A stretch of 64,000 bases of DNA from an uncultured Bacteroides sp. (GTDB lineage Bacteria > Bacteroidota > Bacteroidia > Bacteroidales > Bacteroidaceae). Below are positions 1 through 10,550 of the stretch, one piece after another. Both the position numbers and the translations under genes were made by a program. Numbering within the stretch: position 1 is the stretch's first letter; each line of letters starts with the position of its first letter. The notes beneath the pieces are model-generated. The model did no database searches. It worked only from the letters and a program-made list of their open reading frames with translations, and was not told where the DNA came from. The stretch spans positions 248,001 through 312,000 of the forward strand of contig NZ_OY782853.1 of the NCBI RefSeq assembly GCF_963678425.1. Reading direction: 5' to 3'.

Positions 1-1337
1 TAACCGGTCTTCACTGCATTGTATCCGTTATCAACCATAAAACGGAAAGCATCATTTAACTGACGTTCATAATTAATAGCCGAGGATGTAGTTTCATGAT
101 GCATAATTATTTTAATTCCTTTGCTAGCCGCATACTGATGCAACTCTTTCACATCAAAGTCCGGATACGCTTTTGTAAAGCTATAAATATGTTCTTTTGA
201 ATAAGCCCAGTTATCTTCCCAGCCTTCGTTCCAACCTTCTACAAGAACAGCATCAAATCCGTTTTGCGCAGCAAAATCAATATACTCTTTTACATGAGCT
301 GTATTTGCGCCATGGTGGCCATTACATTTCAATTTTGAATAATCTGTTTTGCCGATAATTATATCCGGATTATCTGTATAAGCCCAGGTAGAACCACCAC
401 CTGTGAAATATTCCCACCAAACGCCGATATACTTTGTCGGTTTAATCCATGAAGTGTCTTCTAATTTACAAGGTTCATTCAGATTTAGAATTAGTTTAGA
501 GGCTAGAATATTACGAGCATCATCGCTTACAACAACAGTTCTCCACGGACTTACAGTTCCGGTCTGTATATAACCTTTATTTCCGTTTTTATCAGGTGTG
601 AGATGCGCACTCAGACAGAAAGTCTTGTCATCCAGATTCAGAACCATTGCAGGATAATTAACCAAAGCTGCTTCGTGAATATTGATATATAATCCGTCAT
701 CCGACTTTAGCATCAAAGGTGTTTGCACAGCCAAACCAGGTGCAGGAGATTTTGCAGAAAGAGGCTCTTCACGAACTTTACCAATCAAACCAGCTATTTC
801 AGATAGCTTCGATGTAGTTATCGGAAACTCATTCGTATCATAATCGGCCGGTATCCAGAATGCTTTATGATTACCAGAGAGTTTGAATTCAGTCATTTCT
901 TCCTTAATTGTAAAATGCCGGAGATTCTCCTGAACCGGAAATTCATATCTGAAGCCTAGCCCGTCGTTAAACAAACGAAAGCGTATATTCAGTCTTCTTT
1001 TTGTGGAAGTCTGATCCAGCGAAACAAGCATCTCGTTGTGATTATCTCTGATCTCTTTTTGCTCACCCCAAACCGGCTGCCAAACTTCATCCGATTTATC
1101 AAACTGGGTATTTGAAATAACAAAATTTTCATTGAAGGAAATTGAAGGAGCAATAACAAACCCCAAATTACTTTCTTCAATTACACTTTTTCCTTTATAC
1201 TGAAGTTTGTAAGCAGGTGTGCCATTATCTTTCAATCGAAAAGAAAGAATAAAATTACCATCAGGAGATTTTAATTCCTGAGCAACTAATGTATGAACAA
1301 GAAATGAACATAGAATAGTAAAAACAATTTTTCTCAT
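1..1337 (-). CDS. Glycoside hydrolase family 97 enzyme (C-terminus cut by window edge)
   Basis: About 445 codons are visible from an ATG at 1337. The product opens with a signal peptide (MRKIVFTILCSFLVHTLVAQ). The N-terminal beta-sandwich signature GLGFRYEFP and the catalytic-barrel segments VWWEYFTGGG, VEGWNEGWEDN and MHHETTSS fit the SusB-like GH97 family of periplasmic alpha-glucosidases and alpha-galactosidases. Family members are roughly 640-700 residues, so the last third or so is missing beyond base 1. I do not assign the retaining or inverting subgroup. The gene is 43 bp downstream of the DUF4838 gene and reads in the same direction, so it is probably the end of the same glycan locus. 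Confidence 0.88.
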   Translation of the reverse strand, partial: MRKIVFTILCSFLVHTLVAQELKSPDGNFILSFRLKDNGTPAYKLQYKGKSVIEESNLGFVIAPSISFNENFVISNTQFDKSDEVWQPVWGEQKEIRDNHNEMLVSLDQTSTKRRLNIRFRLFNDGLGFRYEFPVQENLRHFTIKEEMTEFKLSGNHKAFWIPADYDTNEFPITTSKLSEIAGLIGKVREEPLSAKSPAPGLAVQTPLMLKSDDGLYINIHEAALVNYPAMVLNLDDKTFCLSAHLTPDKNGNKGYIQTGTVSPWRTVVVSDDARNILASKLILNLNEPCKLEDTSWIKPTKYIGVWWEYFTGGGSTWAYTDNPDIIIGKTDYSKLKCNGHHGANTAHVKEYIDFAAQNGFDAVLVEGWNEGWEDNWAYSKEHIYSFTKAYPDFDVKELHQYAASKGIKIIMHHETTSSAINYERQLNDAFRFMVDNGYNAVKTG

Positions 1338-1380
1338 ATATATCTTTTTATTAAAATTCTGTTATATAATAACAATAAAA

Positions 1381-3599
1381 CTAGTGCACAAGAACCTCAT
1401 CAAGAAAGAACCAAGCTGGATTCCCCACCCCATAATGCCAGGAAGGACATAAGCCGATTGTCTCTATTTTTACTTTTACATAACGAGCACTAATAACTTT
1501 ATCAGATTTCACAGGTATATTTACGTATTTAACAGGTCTGTCTCTATCTTCAGGTATTTCGGTGGTTCCCATTAATGTAAAGTCTTTATTGTTAGTTGAT
1601 GTATAGCAGCTCATGCTTTTAGGTAATAGAATCCAGGCACCTAAATTATGCAGAAAATCAACTTCTACACTGCAAAAGTCTTGTGGTTTCTTTAAATCAA
1701 TAATAAACTCAGCATCTTTTCCCATCCATCCTACCCAACTCTCGTTGTATGAAGCAGCTCCATAAAGTCCATCAGTTAGGGCCTTAGCTGCAATTTTATC
1801 GTATGGAGCATTTGCCGGAAGAATATAATTTACTTCAGCACCTTGAGCCAGGTTTGTATTCTTATGAAAAAGATTCCTTTGTGAATAAAGCTCACAATAT
1901 TCTTCTACTGTATTATTACGTTCATTGAGGTCCTTTACCCCAAGCTCTTTAGCTCTTTGCCTGAATAGATCTAATTTTTCTTTCAGCTCAGCTATATTTT
2001 CAATGGGGTCGGTCCGTGCTATTTCCAGCTCGGCATACTGAATCGGAAGGCGGGATTCTCTGACACGGTTAAGGTATACTGGATTATCAGCAACAGCTCG
2101 CTCAGCATCATCAAATAGCTCTTTATATTTTTGCATGAGAGCTTTATTCAGCATACCATTTTTATGTGTTATTGGAGTATCATATATCCATAGAGGAATT
2201 TTACTTCCTAACAGTGCTCCTTTCTGCAAATTCAGATAATTATAAAGATAAGGAGCAGCTTTGCCATAATATCCATCTAAAAAAGTATGTATGATAGAAT
2301 CAACATTAGCCGAAGTATTCCACAATAATTTAGCAACCAAATACGAACGAAGTTCAGAAAAGTCCCCCCCTTAATACTTGCTATCTGTGAAAAATGCATT
2401 GTTGCCTTATTCTTTTTAAATAGCTCCATATTGGGCTGTAGAATATGAAAATTAGGGAAAGGAGAAATATAATTATCAAAATTAATACCATAATCCCATA
2501 CAAATATATTATTTGTTATTTTCGACCATCCCTCCATATTCCTCATAAAATCTTGGCCCGAAGGGTTTTCTGTTAATGGGACCTCTCTATAACAACCTAT
2601 ATCGCAAAGCATTATATTCACATTGGGCAAAGGCTTTATATGTTTAGGTGGCGGAACAGAATATAAGTAAGCAAGTGTAGAAAACTCCTTATCAGGAAAA
2701 CGAGCTGCAAGTTTGTTCAAAAAATAAATAATTGTTCCCGAGGGGCTGCCTTCATATTCATCAATCGCTTTGCACTCATCACAAGAACAGTGAGTCTGGC
2801 TATCGTTTTGGCTGACTGATATTATGTTTTTCCCGGGATTAGCCTTAAATATAGAATCCAAACGGTGAGCTACAATCTCAAATACGTCAGGATTCGTTAA
2901 ACACCACTGACTAGCCACCCCAGGTCTACGCTGACCATTAATAAACGAATAATACTGTGGATGTTTTTCTCCGAATTCAGCCGCAGGGAGTAATGTATTA
3001 AAAGTATGCACCCACAAGTTGCTGGCAAATACTTCCCCAGGCTCTTCCAATCGATGCCACAGCTTGTACATAGGATCTTTGAAGCTGTAAGATTGCGTTT
3101 GCCGGTATCGAAATGACGGATTGTCGATCTTATGTATACCCGAAGGTATAACCATATCTTTACTCTTGTTTATGCTATATGTTTCTGTTGCATAATAGTG
3201 TATTCCAAAATAATCTTCCAATAAAGTAACAACCCCATATATTGAGCCTTTACCTCCACCTTTTACAATACGCAGATACCCGTCAGCCGAGGATATATAA
3301 AAACCATCTTCAGTAATATCAGATGCATTCAAACCTTTAAGAGGGAGTTGAAAGTTGCCAATCAAAACATCACCTTTTTTTACGTTTTCTTTTGATACTA
3401 TTTCGAGAATTGCTCCAGTTATTTTTTTAGTGAAAGTTTGAAGTAATAGTGCAGCCTTCATATCGATGCTGTCATTTCTATCGACAGCTATTCGTGCCTT
3501 TGGTCTGCCTCCTTTCACTATTACAATCTGAGCAAAGGAATATTGAAAAATCAGAAAAAAAGAGAGCAGTACTACTTCTATTTTATGTCTAACATTCAT
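1381..3599 (-). pseudogene. DUF4838 family glycosidase-like protein, frameshifted at a G7 tract
   Basis: Two overlapping reading frames form one gene. The 5' part (3599 to about 2366) has a signal peptide (MNVRHKIEVVLLSFFLIFQYSFAQ), an alpha-glucuronidase/hexosaminidase-like N-terminal domain and a DUF4838 core with the Cys pair in SQTHCSCDECKAID. The 3' part (about 2365 to 1381) continues as ELRSYLVAKLLWN and ends in a discoidin-like (F5/8 type C) module. The frames meet at C7 on the plus strand (2364-2370), G7 in the coding sense. Eight Gs would read IKGGDFSELRSYL without interruption, about 740 residues in all. As written the upstream frame runs past the tract and ends after 440 residues without the C-terminal module. 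The cause may be a real mutation, phase variation or a homopolymer sequencing error. The gene lies 69 bp downstream of the ECF sigma gene. Confidence 0.82.
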
Positions 3600-3668
3600 T
3601 CTGTATTACTTAAAAAAAATAAAATAATCCCCTTTAATGACTTCTAAAAAAGCATGTGACAACCCGCA

Positions 3669-4238
3669 TCAGAATTCTTCGGAATTTCTTCTTAATTTCT
3701 CACGTAATTGCTTCAATGCATTGTAGGTATGGTTCTGGACTGTGCTTAACGAAACAGCTAGTTTCTTGCTAATATCTTTACTTGGCATATCTTCAAGGTA
3801 GCTTAATATAAATACTTCCTTACATTTAGGAGGAAGACTTTCTATTGCTGCATCAATTCTGATTTTAATATCATTGTTGTAAAGATACTGAATCACATCA
3901 TTTGAATCCGGATCATAATATTGGCACCTAATATTCTCAATTTCCTGTTGATAATCAGACAGTTTTTGATCTGGTTGTTTCTTTTTCAAAACATTCAATG
4001 CTGAATTATAAACAGAGCGGAAAAGATAAGCTTTTAGCGAAAGGTTTTCATCTATATTTTCCTTATGAAGCCAAACATTTAAAAAAACATCCTGTATTAT
4101 GTCTTCTGTTTCAGTTGCACTTAGAAAAGATCTCCCATAATTTCGCAAAGAAGAATAATGCAACAAATAAAGCTCATTAAATGCGGCTCTATCCCCCCCC
4201 TTTATCCTTTCTGCCAATGAAATAACATTTTCCATCAA
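3669..4238 (-). CDS. ECF RNA polymerase sigma-70 factor
   Basis: A 189-residue extracytoplasmic-function sigma factor of the Bacteroidetes type. Region 2 is seen in the segment around TEDIIQDVFLNVWLHKE (about residues 62-78), and region 4 helix-turn-helix in LPPKCKEVFILSYLEDMPSKDISKKLAVSLSTVQNH (shown here as a region near residues 134-170). Such factors normally act with a FecR anti-sigma factor and a SusC with an STN domain to induce glycan loci. Here the FecR gene is about 13.5 kb upstream on the same strand. Codons 13-16 (KGGD) contain a G8 run (C8 at 4193-4200), the same coding context as the frameshifted G7 in the next gene. A second ATG follows the first immediately. Confidence 0.9.
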   Translation of the reverse strand: MMENVISLAERIKGGDRAAFNELYLLHYSSLRNYGRSFLSATETEDIIQDVFLNVWLHKENIDENLSLKAYLFRSVYNSALNVLKKKQPDQKLSDYQQEIENIRCQYYDPDSNDVIQYLYNNDIKIRIDAAIESLPPKCKEVFILSYLEDMPSKDISKKLAVSLSTVQNHTYNALKQLREKLRRNSEEF

Positions 4239-4437
4239 TGCTTAAATCTGTTTTTTTTAAGAATTATAATAGTTCATCTTCCATTATACGAGACTATATT
4301 TAACCGTAAAAGTAATATTAATCTTTTCATTTCCAATAACTCTTTAGAGAGATATTTTCAAACGATTATATTGAATAGTTGTATAATTAAAAAACAGATC
4401 TAATACATTGCTTATTAACATTTGAATAATGAAGATA

Positions 4438-7092
4438 TTATTTACCAACACGGACTATTTGCTGTGAAACATTCCATCCTGCAACTGTTATTTCCTGATT
4501 TGATTTAGAAGAGGTATTATACTCTATCTCAATCGTTTTCGTTCCACCAGGAACTACAGAAAAATAGTTATCGCTGTAAAATGCAGGAAGTATTCTTTCA
4601 CCGGTTTTCTTATCAACAACAGATATACGATTAAAGAATGCCACAGGATTATTGGCCGGATTGGAAAGTGTTACTTCCACTTTGCCTACCTTCAACGATT
4701 TTACTGAAACCTTTAGTCTGGCTTTATTCATTGCAGACAGGCCACTGTATTTACCGGTTCCGTCGGGCAGCCAATAAATGTTTTCACTTACAACCTGCTT
4801 GGTTTCGTCCATCAGTTGAAGTCGGAGGAAACCGCCTTTCTCTTTAGCAAGAGCATCAAGCTCTTTTCTTATGGAGAACAGTTTCTTGCTACTGGAAGCA
4901 TCAATGGAGGTGGATTTTTGGGTAATCTCACGGCTCTTTCCGTCCATATCAAACCACGTTGCTGTCAGTGTCAGGTTCTGGCAAGCCTTGAAGCTGTTAT
5001 TGACAAGCATAAGGGTTCCGTCAGTAGGATTACACATGGCATGAAGCTTTTCACTTCCGTTTCTTAGTCCGAACAAACAAGCATTAGGATCAAGGTAGTA
5101 ATCGTACATCTGACCACGCATAGCTGTCCATGGATTCTGAGTCTTCCAGATTATTACACCGGTGTACCAGTTCCACATGTGAGAGCTGAATCCTTCCATC
5201 AGTCCGCGGTACTGATCATAGTTAACCAGCTGGGCCTTCATGCAGAAATCTTTGATATCAGATGGGGTTCCGTAAGGTTCCAGGAAGCCTTCATAGCCTA
5301 CTCCGGTATAGGTATGGTAAGTCCATACGGAATCGGCGGTTTCATTTGGCTTTTCATTCGGGTGATAAACAGGAAGCACCATGTTCTTCTCCGGTATGAA
5401 ACGTTTCAGTGATTCATAATCGCCTACTCCCACTGAACCGACTTCCGAGTTGAAAGGCCAGGTTTTGTAGTTCCAGAATACACTCAGGGGCTGAATGGAG
5501 TATGGACCATCACCGTTTCCACCAATGGTATTTAATGACATCTTTTCGGTATTGGAAAAATCGAAGAACATACGGGTACCGTCCAGTTTGGCGATAATTG
5601 AATCGCGCAAAACAGTCAGGATATCATCAGGGGGAGCAATTTCATTTCCACCGCACCAGATTGCCAGTGATGGGTGATTGCGTACCATTTTAACCATATC
5701 GGCTGCACATTCCAGGAACAGACTGTGGTTATCCGGATACTTTCTACGTGTCCACTGATCTTCCTTTTTCATTGGATCCAGCCATCGGCCATTGCAGTCG
5801 CCGGACATCCAGAAATCCTGGAACACAAGCATACCATAACGGTCACAAGCTTCATAGAATTCAGGACGTTCTACCAAAGCGCCTCCCCAGATACGGATCA
5901 GGTTCAGATTCATATCACGGTGATAGCGGATTTCAGTATCGTAGCGTTCAGGGGTAAAACGAAGCATTGCATCCGAGATGATCCAGTTACCACCTTTGAT
6001 AAAGATCTTCTGACCGTTGACATGTATTTCACGGCTGCTGGTTATCGGGTTCCACTGAGTCTGGATTTCTCTTACACCAAACTGAAGGTTTTCACTGTCT
6101 GAAATTCCCTTGTTTTTTTCTTCAAAAGAGATTTCGGATTTATAAAGATTCTGTTCGCCGTAACCGGAAGGCCACCAAAGGCGAGGATTCTGCATCTTGT
6201 AAACCGGCAAGGAAACGGTCTGCCTTGAATTGGGTTCAAGGGTTACTTCTTTGGAGATTACGTTTCCTTCAACTGAAAATTTAACCACACCCGACACTAC
6301 GTTATCCGAAGCATTTTCTACTTCTGCTGAAACTTTGATCAGGGCTTCGCTCTGTTTGCCTTCGGGGGTGCGTTTGCCGGGAACCTGAGTAATGATATGC
6401 GGATCACTTAAATTCACACTGCCTGTCTTTTCAATATATACCTTATCCCAGATTCCGGTATTACGGTCACGGATCGGGCGGATCCAGTCCCAGCCAGCTA
6501 CATACTGGTGGGAGACTCCACGTGCTATTGTTCCGTCACCTCCCTGGCCTCCGTTAGGATTACCAACCGGATCGGGAGGGAAGACAATCACAGCAAGGCG
6601 GTTATCTCCTGTCTTTGATAAAAGTTTTGTGATATTGAATGATTTGCGAAGATACATACCTTCATACGGTTCCTTGTTTACAAGCTCACCATTCAGGTAT
6701 ATCCTGCAGCTATAGTTAATGCCTCGGAATTTAAGCCATACCTGATTTCCGTTTTCAGGTTGTTGTTCCTTAAAGTTCTTTACAAACCAGAAAGTATAGT
6801 AATCCCTGCCGGTTTTATAGATATCTGGTATCTGTTCGTTGTTCATGCCATAGAAAGGATCCGGTATCTCTTTGTTGGCAAGCAGGGTTGTTAGCACCGT
6901 ACCGGGAACAACGGCATTTTTCCATGCCGATAAAGAATAAGATGGTGTGGAGATATCCTCTCCCGAGGCTTTTTCTTCTTTTATTGATCTGCACTTCCAG
7001 CCACTATTGAGTTCATAGCGGTTCTGAGCAAAAGAACCGGTTATACAGAACAAAGAAAACAAAGCTACTATAAAACTGTGTCTTTTCATCAT
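4438..7092 (-). CDS. GH2 beta-mannosidase / exo-beta-glycosidase
   Basis: An 884-residue secreted GH2 enzyme with an N-terminal signal peptide ending near SFAQ. It has the sugar-binding jelly-roll (RGINYSCRIYLNGELV), an immunoglobulin-like domain and a TIM barrel. The acid/base Glu lies in IWCGGNEIAPPDD, and a likely nucleophile Glu lies in FNSEVGSVGVGD. The architecture matches mannosylglycoprotein endo-beta-mannosidase and exo-beta-glucosaminidase-like GH2 enzymes. With GH92 directly upstream, hydrolysis of a beta-mannosidic linkage of an N-glycan-type core is the best inference, but GH2 is polyspecific. The gene is 60 bp downstream of the GH92 gene. Confidence 0.9.
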   Translation of the reverse strand: MMKRHSFIVALFSLFCITGSFAQNRYELNSGWKCRSIKEEKASGEDISTPSYSLSAWKNAVVPGTVLTTLLANKEIPDPFYGMNNEQIPDIYKTGRDYYTFWFVKNFKEQQPENGNQVWLKFRGINYSCRIYLNGELVNKEPYEGMYLRKSFNITKLLSKTGDNRLAVIVFPPDPVGNPNGGQGGDGTIARGVSHQYVAGWDWIRPIRDRNTGIWDKVYIEKTGSVNLSDPHIITQVPGKRTPEGKQSEALIKVSAEVENASDNVVSGVVKFSVEGNVISKEVTLEPNSRQTVSLPVYKMQNPRLWWPSGYGEQNLYKSEISFEEKNKGISDSENLQFGVREIQTQWNPITSSREIHVNGQKIFIKGGNWIISDAMLRFTPERYDTEIRYHRDMNLNLIRIWGGALVERPEFYEACDRYGMLVFQDFWMSGDCNGRWLDPMKKEDQWTRRKYPDNHSLFLECAADMVKMVRNHPSLAIWCGGNEIAPPDDILTVLRDSIIAKLDGTRMFFDFSNTEKMSLNTIGGNGDGPYSIQPLSVFWNYKTWPFNSEVGSVGVGDYESLKRFIPEKNMVLPVYHPNEKPNETADSVWTYHTYTGVGYEGFLEPYGTPSDIKDFCMKAQLVNYDQYRGLMEGFSSHMWNWYTGVIIWKTQNPWTAMRGQMYDYYLDPNACLFGLRNGSEKLHAMCNPTDGTLMLVNNSFKACQNLTLTATWFDMDGKSREITQKSTSIDASSSKKLFSIRKELDALAKEKGGFLRLQLMDETKQVVSENIYWLPDGTGKYSGLSAMNKARLKVSVKSLKVGKVEVTLSNPANNPVAFFNRISVVDKKTGERILPAFYSDNYFSVVPGGTKTIEIEYNTSSKSNQEITVAGWNVSQQIVRVGK

Positions 7093-7152
7093 TATTATAT
7101 TCTTGCTATATACATTTCTTAAAGTTATGGTTATGCTTCATTCGGTAAACAT

Positions 7153-9444
7153 TTACATTTCCGAATGGGGACGGTCAGCCGGAGCTGTGCCCCATGAGGA
7201 TGGTTTGTTGCCCATCTCAATAACCAGCTTTCCTCCGTTCATTATATCTTTGTACAGGATATAGGATTTTGGATAGTTCTTTCCGTTCAGGGTTACTTTC
7301 TGAATGTATTTATTCGCAACACTGTTATTCAATACATTCATGGTAAATGTCTTATTGTTACCCACGCTGATGGTGGCATTGTTCACTACCGGGCTCCCGA
7401 AGACATAACAGCCGTTTGAAGGGTTAAGAGGATAGAATCCCAATGACGAGAGGACATACCAGGCCGACATCTGTCCAACATCCTCGTTTCCGCAAAGGCC
7501 ATCAATCTTATCTGTATATAATGTATTCATTATCTCACGTACCTTATCCGCCGTTTTCCAGGGTTGTCCCACATAGGCATACATATAGGTTATATGATGG
7601 CTCGGTTCGTTGCCATGAGCATATTGTCCGATCAGACCGCTGATATCAGGGGAAGCGTCTTTTCCAAGCTCGCCTTTGGCCAGAAAGAGCGAATCCAGTT
7701 TGGAAGTAAATGCTTTTTCTCCCCCGAAAAGTCCGATCAATCCTTCCACATCCTGGGGTACCAGCCAGGTATATTGCCAACCGTTTCCTTCGGTATAGTC
7801 GTTCTGACGGTGAATGGAAGTAAACGGGTTAAACGGGGTTCTCCAGGTATTATCGTTTACACGTCCTCTGGCAAAGCCTGTCTGGGTATCGAAATAGTTA
7901 CGGTAGTATTTCCCGCGTTTATCGAAATAGTTGTAATCTTCTGTAAAGCCTTCTTTCTTTGCTACCTGTCCGACGCTCCAGTCGGCAATGGCATATTCCA
8001 AACCCATAGCTACGGATTCAACGGTACTGTCAGCAGGTATATAGCCGTACTTCCTTACGTATTTCAAACCACGGCTGTCCTGCATCATGGTCTTCTTCAT
8101 TGCCTCGTAAGCCAGTTTCTTATCAAAGCCCTTTATTCCTTTCAGACAGGCATCGGCAACGACCATTACAGCCGGACAACCGACCATGCAATAGGTCTCA
8201 TTACCCATCAGATGCCATACCGGAAGTTCTCCCTGCTGCTGATAGATGGCCAGCATCGTATTCACAAAATCGCTGGTTCTTTCCGGTTGAAGGAGCGTAA
8301 AAAGAGGATGTGCGGCACGGTAGGTATCCCATAAAGAGAAGGTGGTATAATTGGTAAACGTTGCATTCCTATGTATTTTTTTATCGGCTCCCCGATAGTC
8401 TTTATTGCAATCACTGAAAACCGAAGGGGCAATCATAGTGTGATATAATGCTGTATAGAAAGTGCGCATACGGGCAGCATTATCGGCTTTTATCACCACT
8501 TTATTCAGTTCCTTATTCCAGGCAGCATCAGCCTTTGCTACTGTCTGGCGGAAGTTCCAGCCGGGAAGTTCCTCTTTCATATTTGCTTTGGCATTCTCTA
8601 TGCTTACCGGTGAAATGGCAACCTTTACAAATATATTTTCCTTTTCACGAGTGTCAAACAAAGCCTGACCATAAACTCTTTCAGCTTTTAAAGATAAACC
8701 GGAGGAAATACTTGTTGAGTCGCTAACAATAAAATGCTGCATTGGTTTGGAAAACACAGCAGTAAAATAAATACGTTGATCTTTAGCCCATCCGGAAGAA
8801 TAACGGTAGCCCGAAATCATAGAATCATTTTCCTGAGTTATATAACCTTCAGTCACTTTATCCCATCCAATACCACTTTCCAGATCAATAATAATCTTCG
8901 CATCTTTCGAAGCGGGAAAGGTATATTTATGAAACCCACATCGCTGAGTTGCAGTCAATTCTACATTCACGTTATAACGATCCAAATGAACAGCATAATA
9001 ACCTGGACGAGCCTTTTCTGTATTGTGACGATAGATTGAACCGATACCGGATTTGTATTGTTCCGGAGTACTTTTTTTTGTTTCCACACGTCCAATTGCC
9101 GGCATGAATGATATATCTCCTAAGTCACCAATTCCTGTTCCGCTAAGATGCATATGTCCAAAGCCTGTTACTATTGAATCCGAATAATGATAACCTGAGC
9201 ACCAGTCCCATCCGCGGGTATAATTATTGGGACCTAGCTGAACCATGCCAAAAGGTACATTGGCTCCTAAAAAAGTATGACCATGTCCTCCGGTACCAAT
9301 ATAAGGATCAACATAACGAGTCAGATTTTCCATTCGGAAAGACCTCTGTATTGGCTTACTAAAACAAAGAGGAAAACTAAATGTCATGAACAAGCTAATA
9401 AATATAACCCTCATAAAACCTTTAATCAAATTATTGTTTTTCAT
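7153..9444 (-). CDS. GH92 alpha-mannosidase
   Basis: A 763-residue GH92 exo-alpha-mannosidase. GH92 enzymes are calcium-dependent inverting mannosidases. Family hallmarks are VDPYIGTGGHGHTFLGA near residue 45, the GNEPSHHITYMY segment, TEGNGWQYTWLVPQD and NEDVGQMSAWYVLSSLGFYP near the C-terminus. The N-terminus carries a hydrophobic export signal. It starts 11 bp after the GHL10-like gene, so the two are almost certainly co-transcribed. In this locus it would trim terminal alpha-mannose from the imported glycan; linkage preference cannot be read from the sequence. Confidence 0.95.
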   Translation of the reverse strand: MKNNNLIKGFMRVIFISLFMTFSFPLCFSKPIQRSFRMENLTRYVDPYIGTGGHGHTFLGANVPFGMVQLGPNNYTRGWDWCSGYHYSDSIVTGFGHMHLSGTGIGDLGDISFMPAIGRVETKKSTPEQYKSGIGSIYRHNTEKARPGYYAVHLDRYNVNVELTATQRCGFHKYTFPASKDAKIIIDLESGIGWDKVTEGYITQENDSMISGYRYSSGWAKDQRIYFTAVFSKPMQHFIVSDSTSISSGLSLKAERVYGQALFDTREKENIFVKVAISPVSIENAKANMKEELPGWNFRQTVAKADAAWNKELNKVVIKADNAARMRTFYTALYHTMIAPSVFSDCNKDYRGADKKIHRNATFTNYTTFSLWDTYRAAHPLFTLLQPERTSDFVNTMLAIYQQQGELPVWHLMGNETYCMVGCPAVMVVADACLKGIKGFDKKLAYEAMKKTMMQDSRGLKYVRKYGYIPADSTVESVAMGLEYAIADWSVGQVAKKEGFTEDYNYFDKRGKYYRNYFDTQTGFARGRVNDNTWRTPFNPFTSIHRQNDYTEGNGWQYTWLVPQDVEGLIGLFGGEKAFTSKLDSLFLAKGELGKDASPDISGLIGQYAHGNEPSHHITYMYAYVGQPWKTADKVREIMNTLYTDKIDGLCGNEDVGQMSAWYVLSSLGFYPLNPSNGCYVFGSPVVNNATISVGNNKTFTMNVLNNSVANKYIQKVTLNGKNYPKSYILYKDIMNGGKLVIEMGNKPSSWGTAPADRPHSEM

Positions 9445-9455
9445 AATATAGATAT

Positions 9456-10550
9456 TTATACGTTCTTATATTTAAGAAATTCTTTTAATACATTTAGCAC
9501 ATTATCCGTAACATCGCCAAAAAGAGAGACGCCTCCGGCCCCATTATCTAATGCACATTTAATTCCTTTTCTCAGCTCAGCATCATCCTTAAAATCAGGA
9601 AGATGCAGTCCTGCATATAAAGGAAATCTGCCGTCTATTCCACGAACACCTTCTTTAACAGCATCCCCTATCCAGGAAATATTTTCTTTGTAAAAGTTAT
9701 GATAAATCATGGGATAAACACCCTTCAGATTCCAGTTTGTCCAATCCTGACGCACGTTTCTTCTTGCCACTTCGGGAGTCGGGAAAACAGCTGCAGTCAC
9801 TTTCTTATCATGCTTTTGAGCTACTATTGCAATCTGATTTACAATATTCGTGATTGAATTATATCTGAATTGTCGCCAGGAAAGGGAAGCCTCAGGGTAC
9901 TCAATCTCATCGAGGTTCATCCCGAATTGTTCCTTGAATTTCATCCGGCATTTTTCACAATAACAAAAGTCATATTCCGGTAACTCGCTTATTTGCTCAA
10001 GATGGTAGTTTTTCCATAAATTAAGAGGGAGAATAACATCACAAAATCTGATATAATCAAGATGTACGCCATCAACATACTCTTTCTCAAGAATACTCTC
10101 CACATCATCAAGAATATATTGCTGTACATCCTCTCTGGAAGGACAAAGCCAGCGATAGTAATTTACATAGGGTGGTTTATCGGCACATGACTCCCCCTTA
10201 CGGTTTTTTGCATACCATTCCGGGTGTGCTTCCAGAAGAGCCTTTTCGCCTCTATTCATGATCCAGGCCCAACGATGTGTCTCCAGTCCGTGAGATTTAG
10301 CAATACGGAAATGCCTTTCATTGTCTTTTCCAAAAAAAATGCCCCGAATCCCTGCCTCGTAATATTTTCTATATCTGATTGCTAATTCCGTTTCATCTTC
10401 TCCTTCTTTGGGATTTATCCACACCCAGTGCTTCAATTTGTGTATTTTCTTAATACTATAAGTTTCAGAAGCTTTCAGAACATCGGGAAGCACAGACATT
10501 GACAATCCAGCAAAAAGGCTGGTCTTAATAAATTTTCGTCTACTGGTCAT
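9456..10550 (-). CDS. GHL10-like putative glycoside hydrolase
   Basis: A 364-residue protein with an export signal containing twin arginines (MTSRRKFIKTSLFAG), possibly Tat-dependent. The body looks like a TIM barrel of the GHL10/DUF187-like group of putative glycosidases: DGVHLDYIRFCD, a Cys motif CYCEKCRMKF, PMIYHNFY and an LHLPDF segment. Substrate is unknown. Its place between GH29 and GH92, 11 bp before GH92, argues for a role in breakdown of the same glycan. The family assignment comes from motif likeness and is only moderately secure. Confidence 0.65.
   Translation of the reverse strand: MTSRRKFIKTSLFAGLSMSVLPDVLKASETYSIKKIHKLKHWVWINPKEGEDETELAIRYRKYYEAGIRGIFFGKDNERHFRIAKSHGLETHRWAWIMNRGEKALLEAHPEWYAKNRKGESCADKPPYVNYYRWLCPSREDVQQYILDDVESILEKEYVDGVHLDYIRFCDVILPLNLWKNYHLEQISELPEYDFCYCEKCRMKFKEQFGMNLDEIEYPEASLSWRQFRYNSITNIVNQIAIVAQKHDKKVTAAVFPTPEVARRNVRQDWTNWNLKGVYPMIYHNFYKENISWIGDAVKEGVRGIDGRFPLYAGLHLPDFKDDAELRKGIKCALDNGAGGVSLFGDVTDNVLNVLKEFLKYKNV

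Noticed and set aside
989..1180. 63-codon ORF in the first kilobase
   Set aside because: It is an alternative frame of the GH97 gene, whose true frame is open to the window edge.
7564..8334. 256-codon rightward ORF inside the GH92 gene
   Set aside because: It is antisense to a clearly conserved GH92 coding region and shows no motif of its own.
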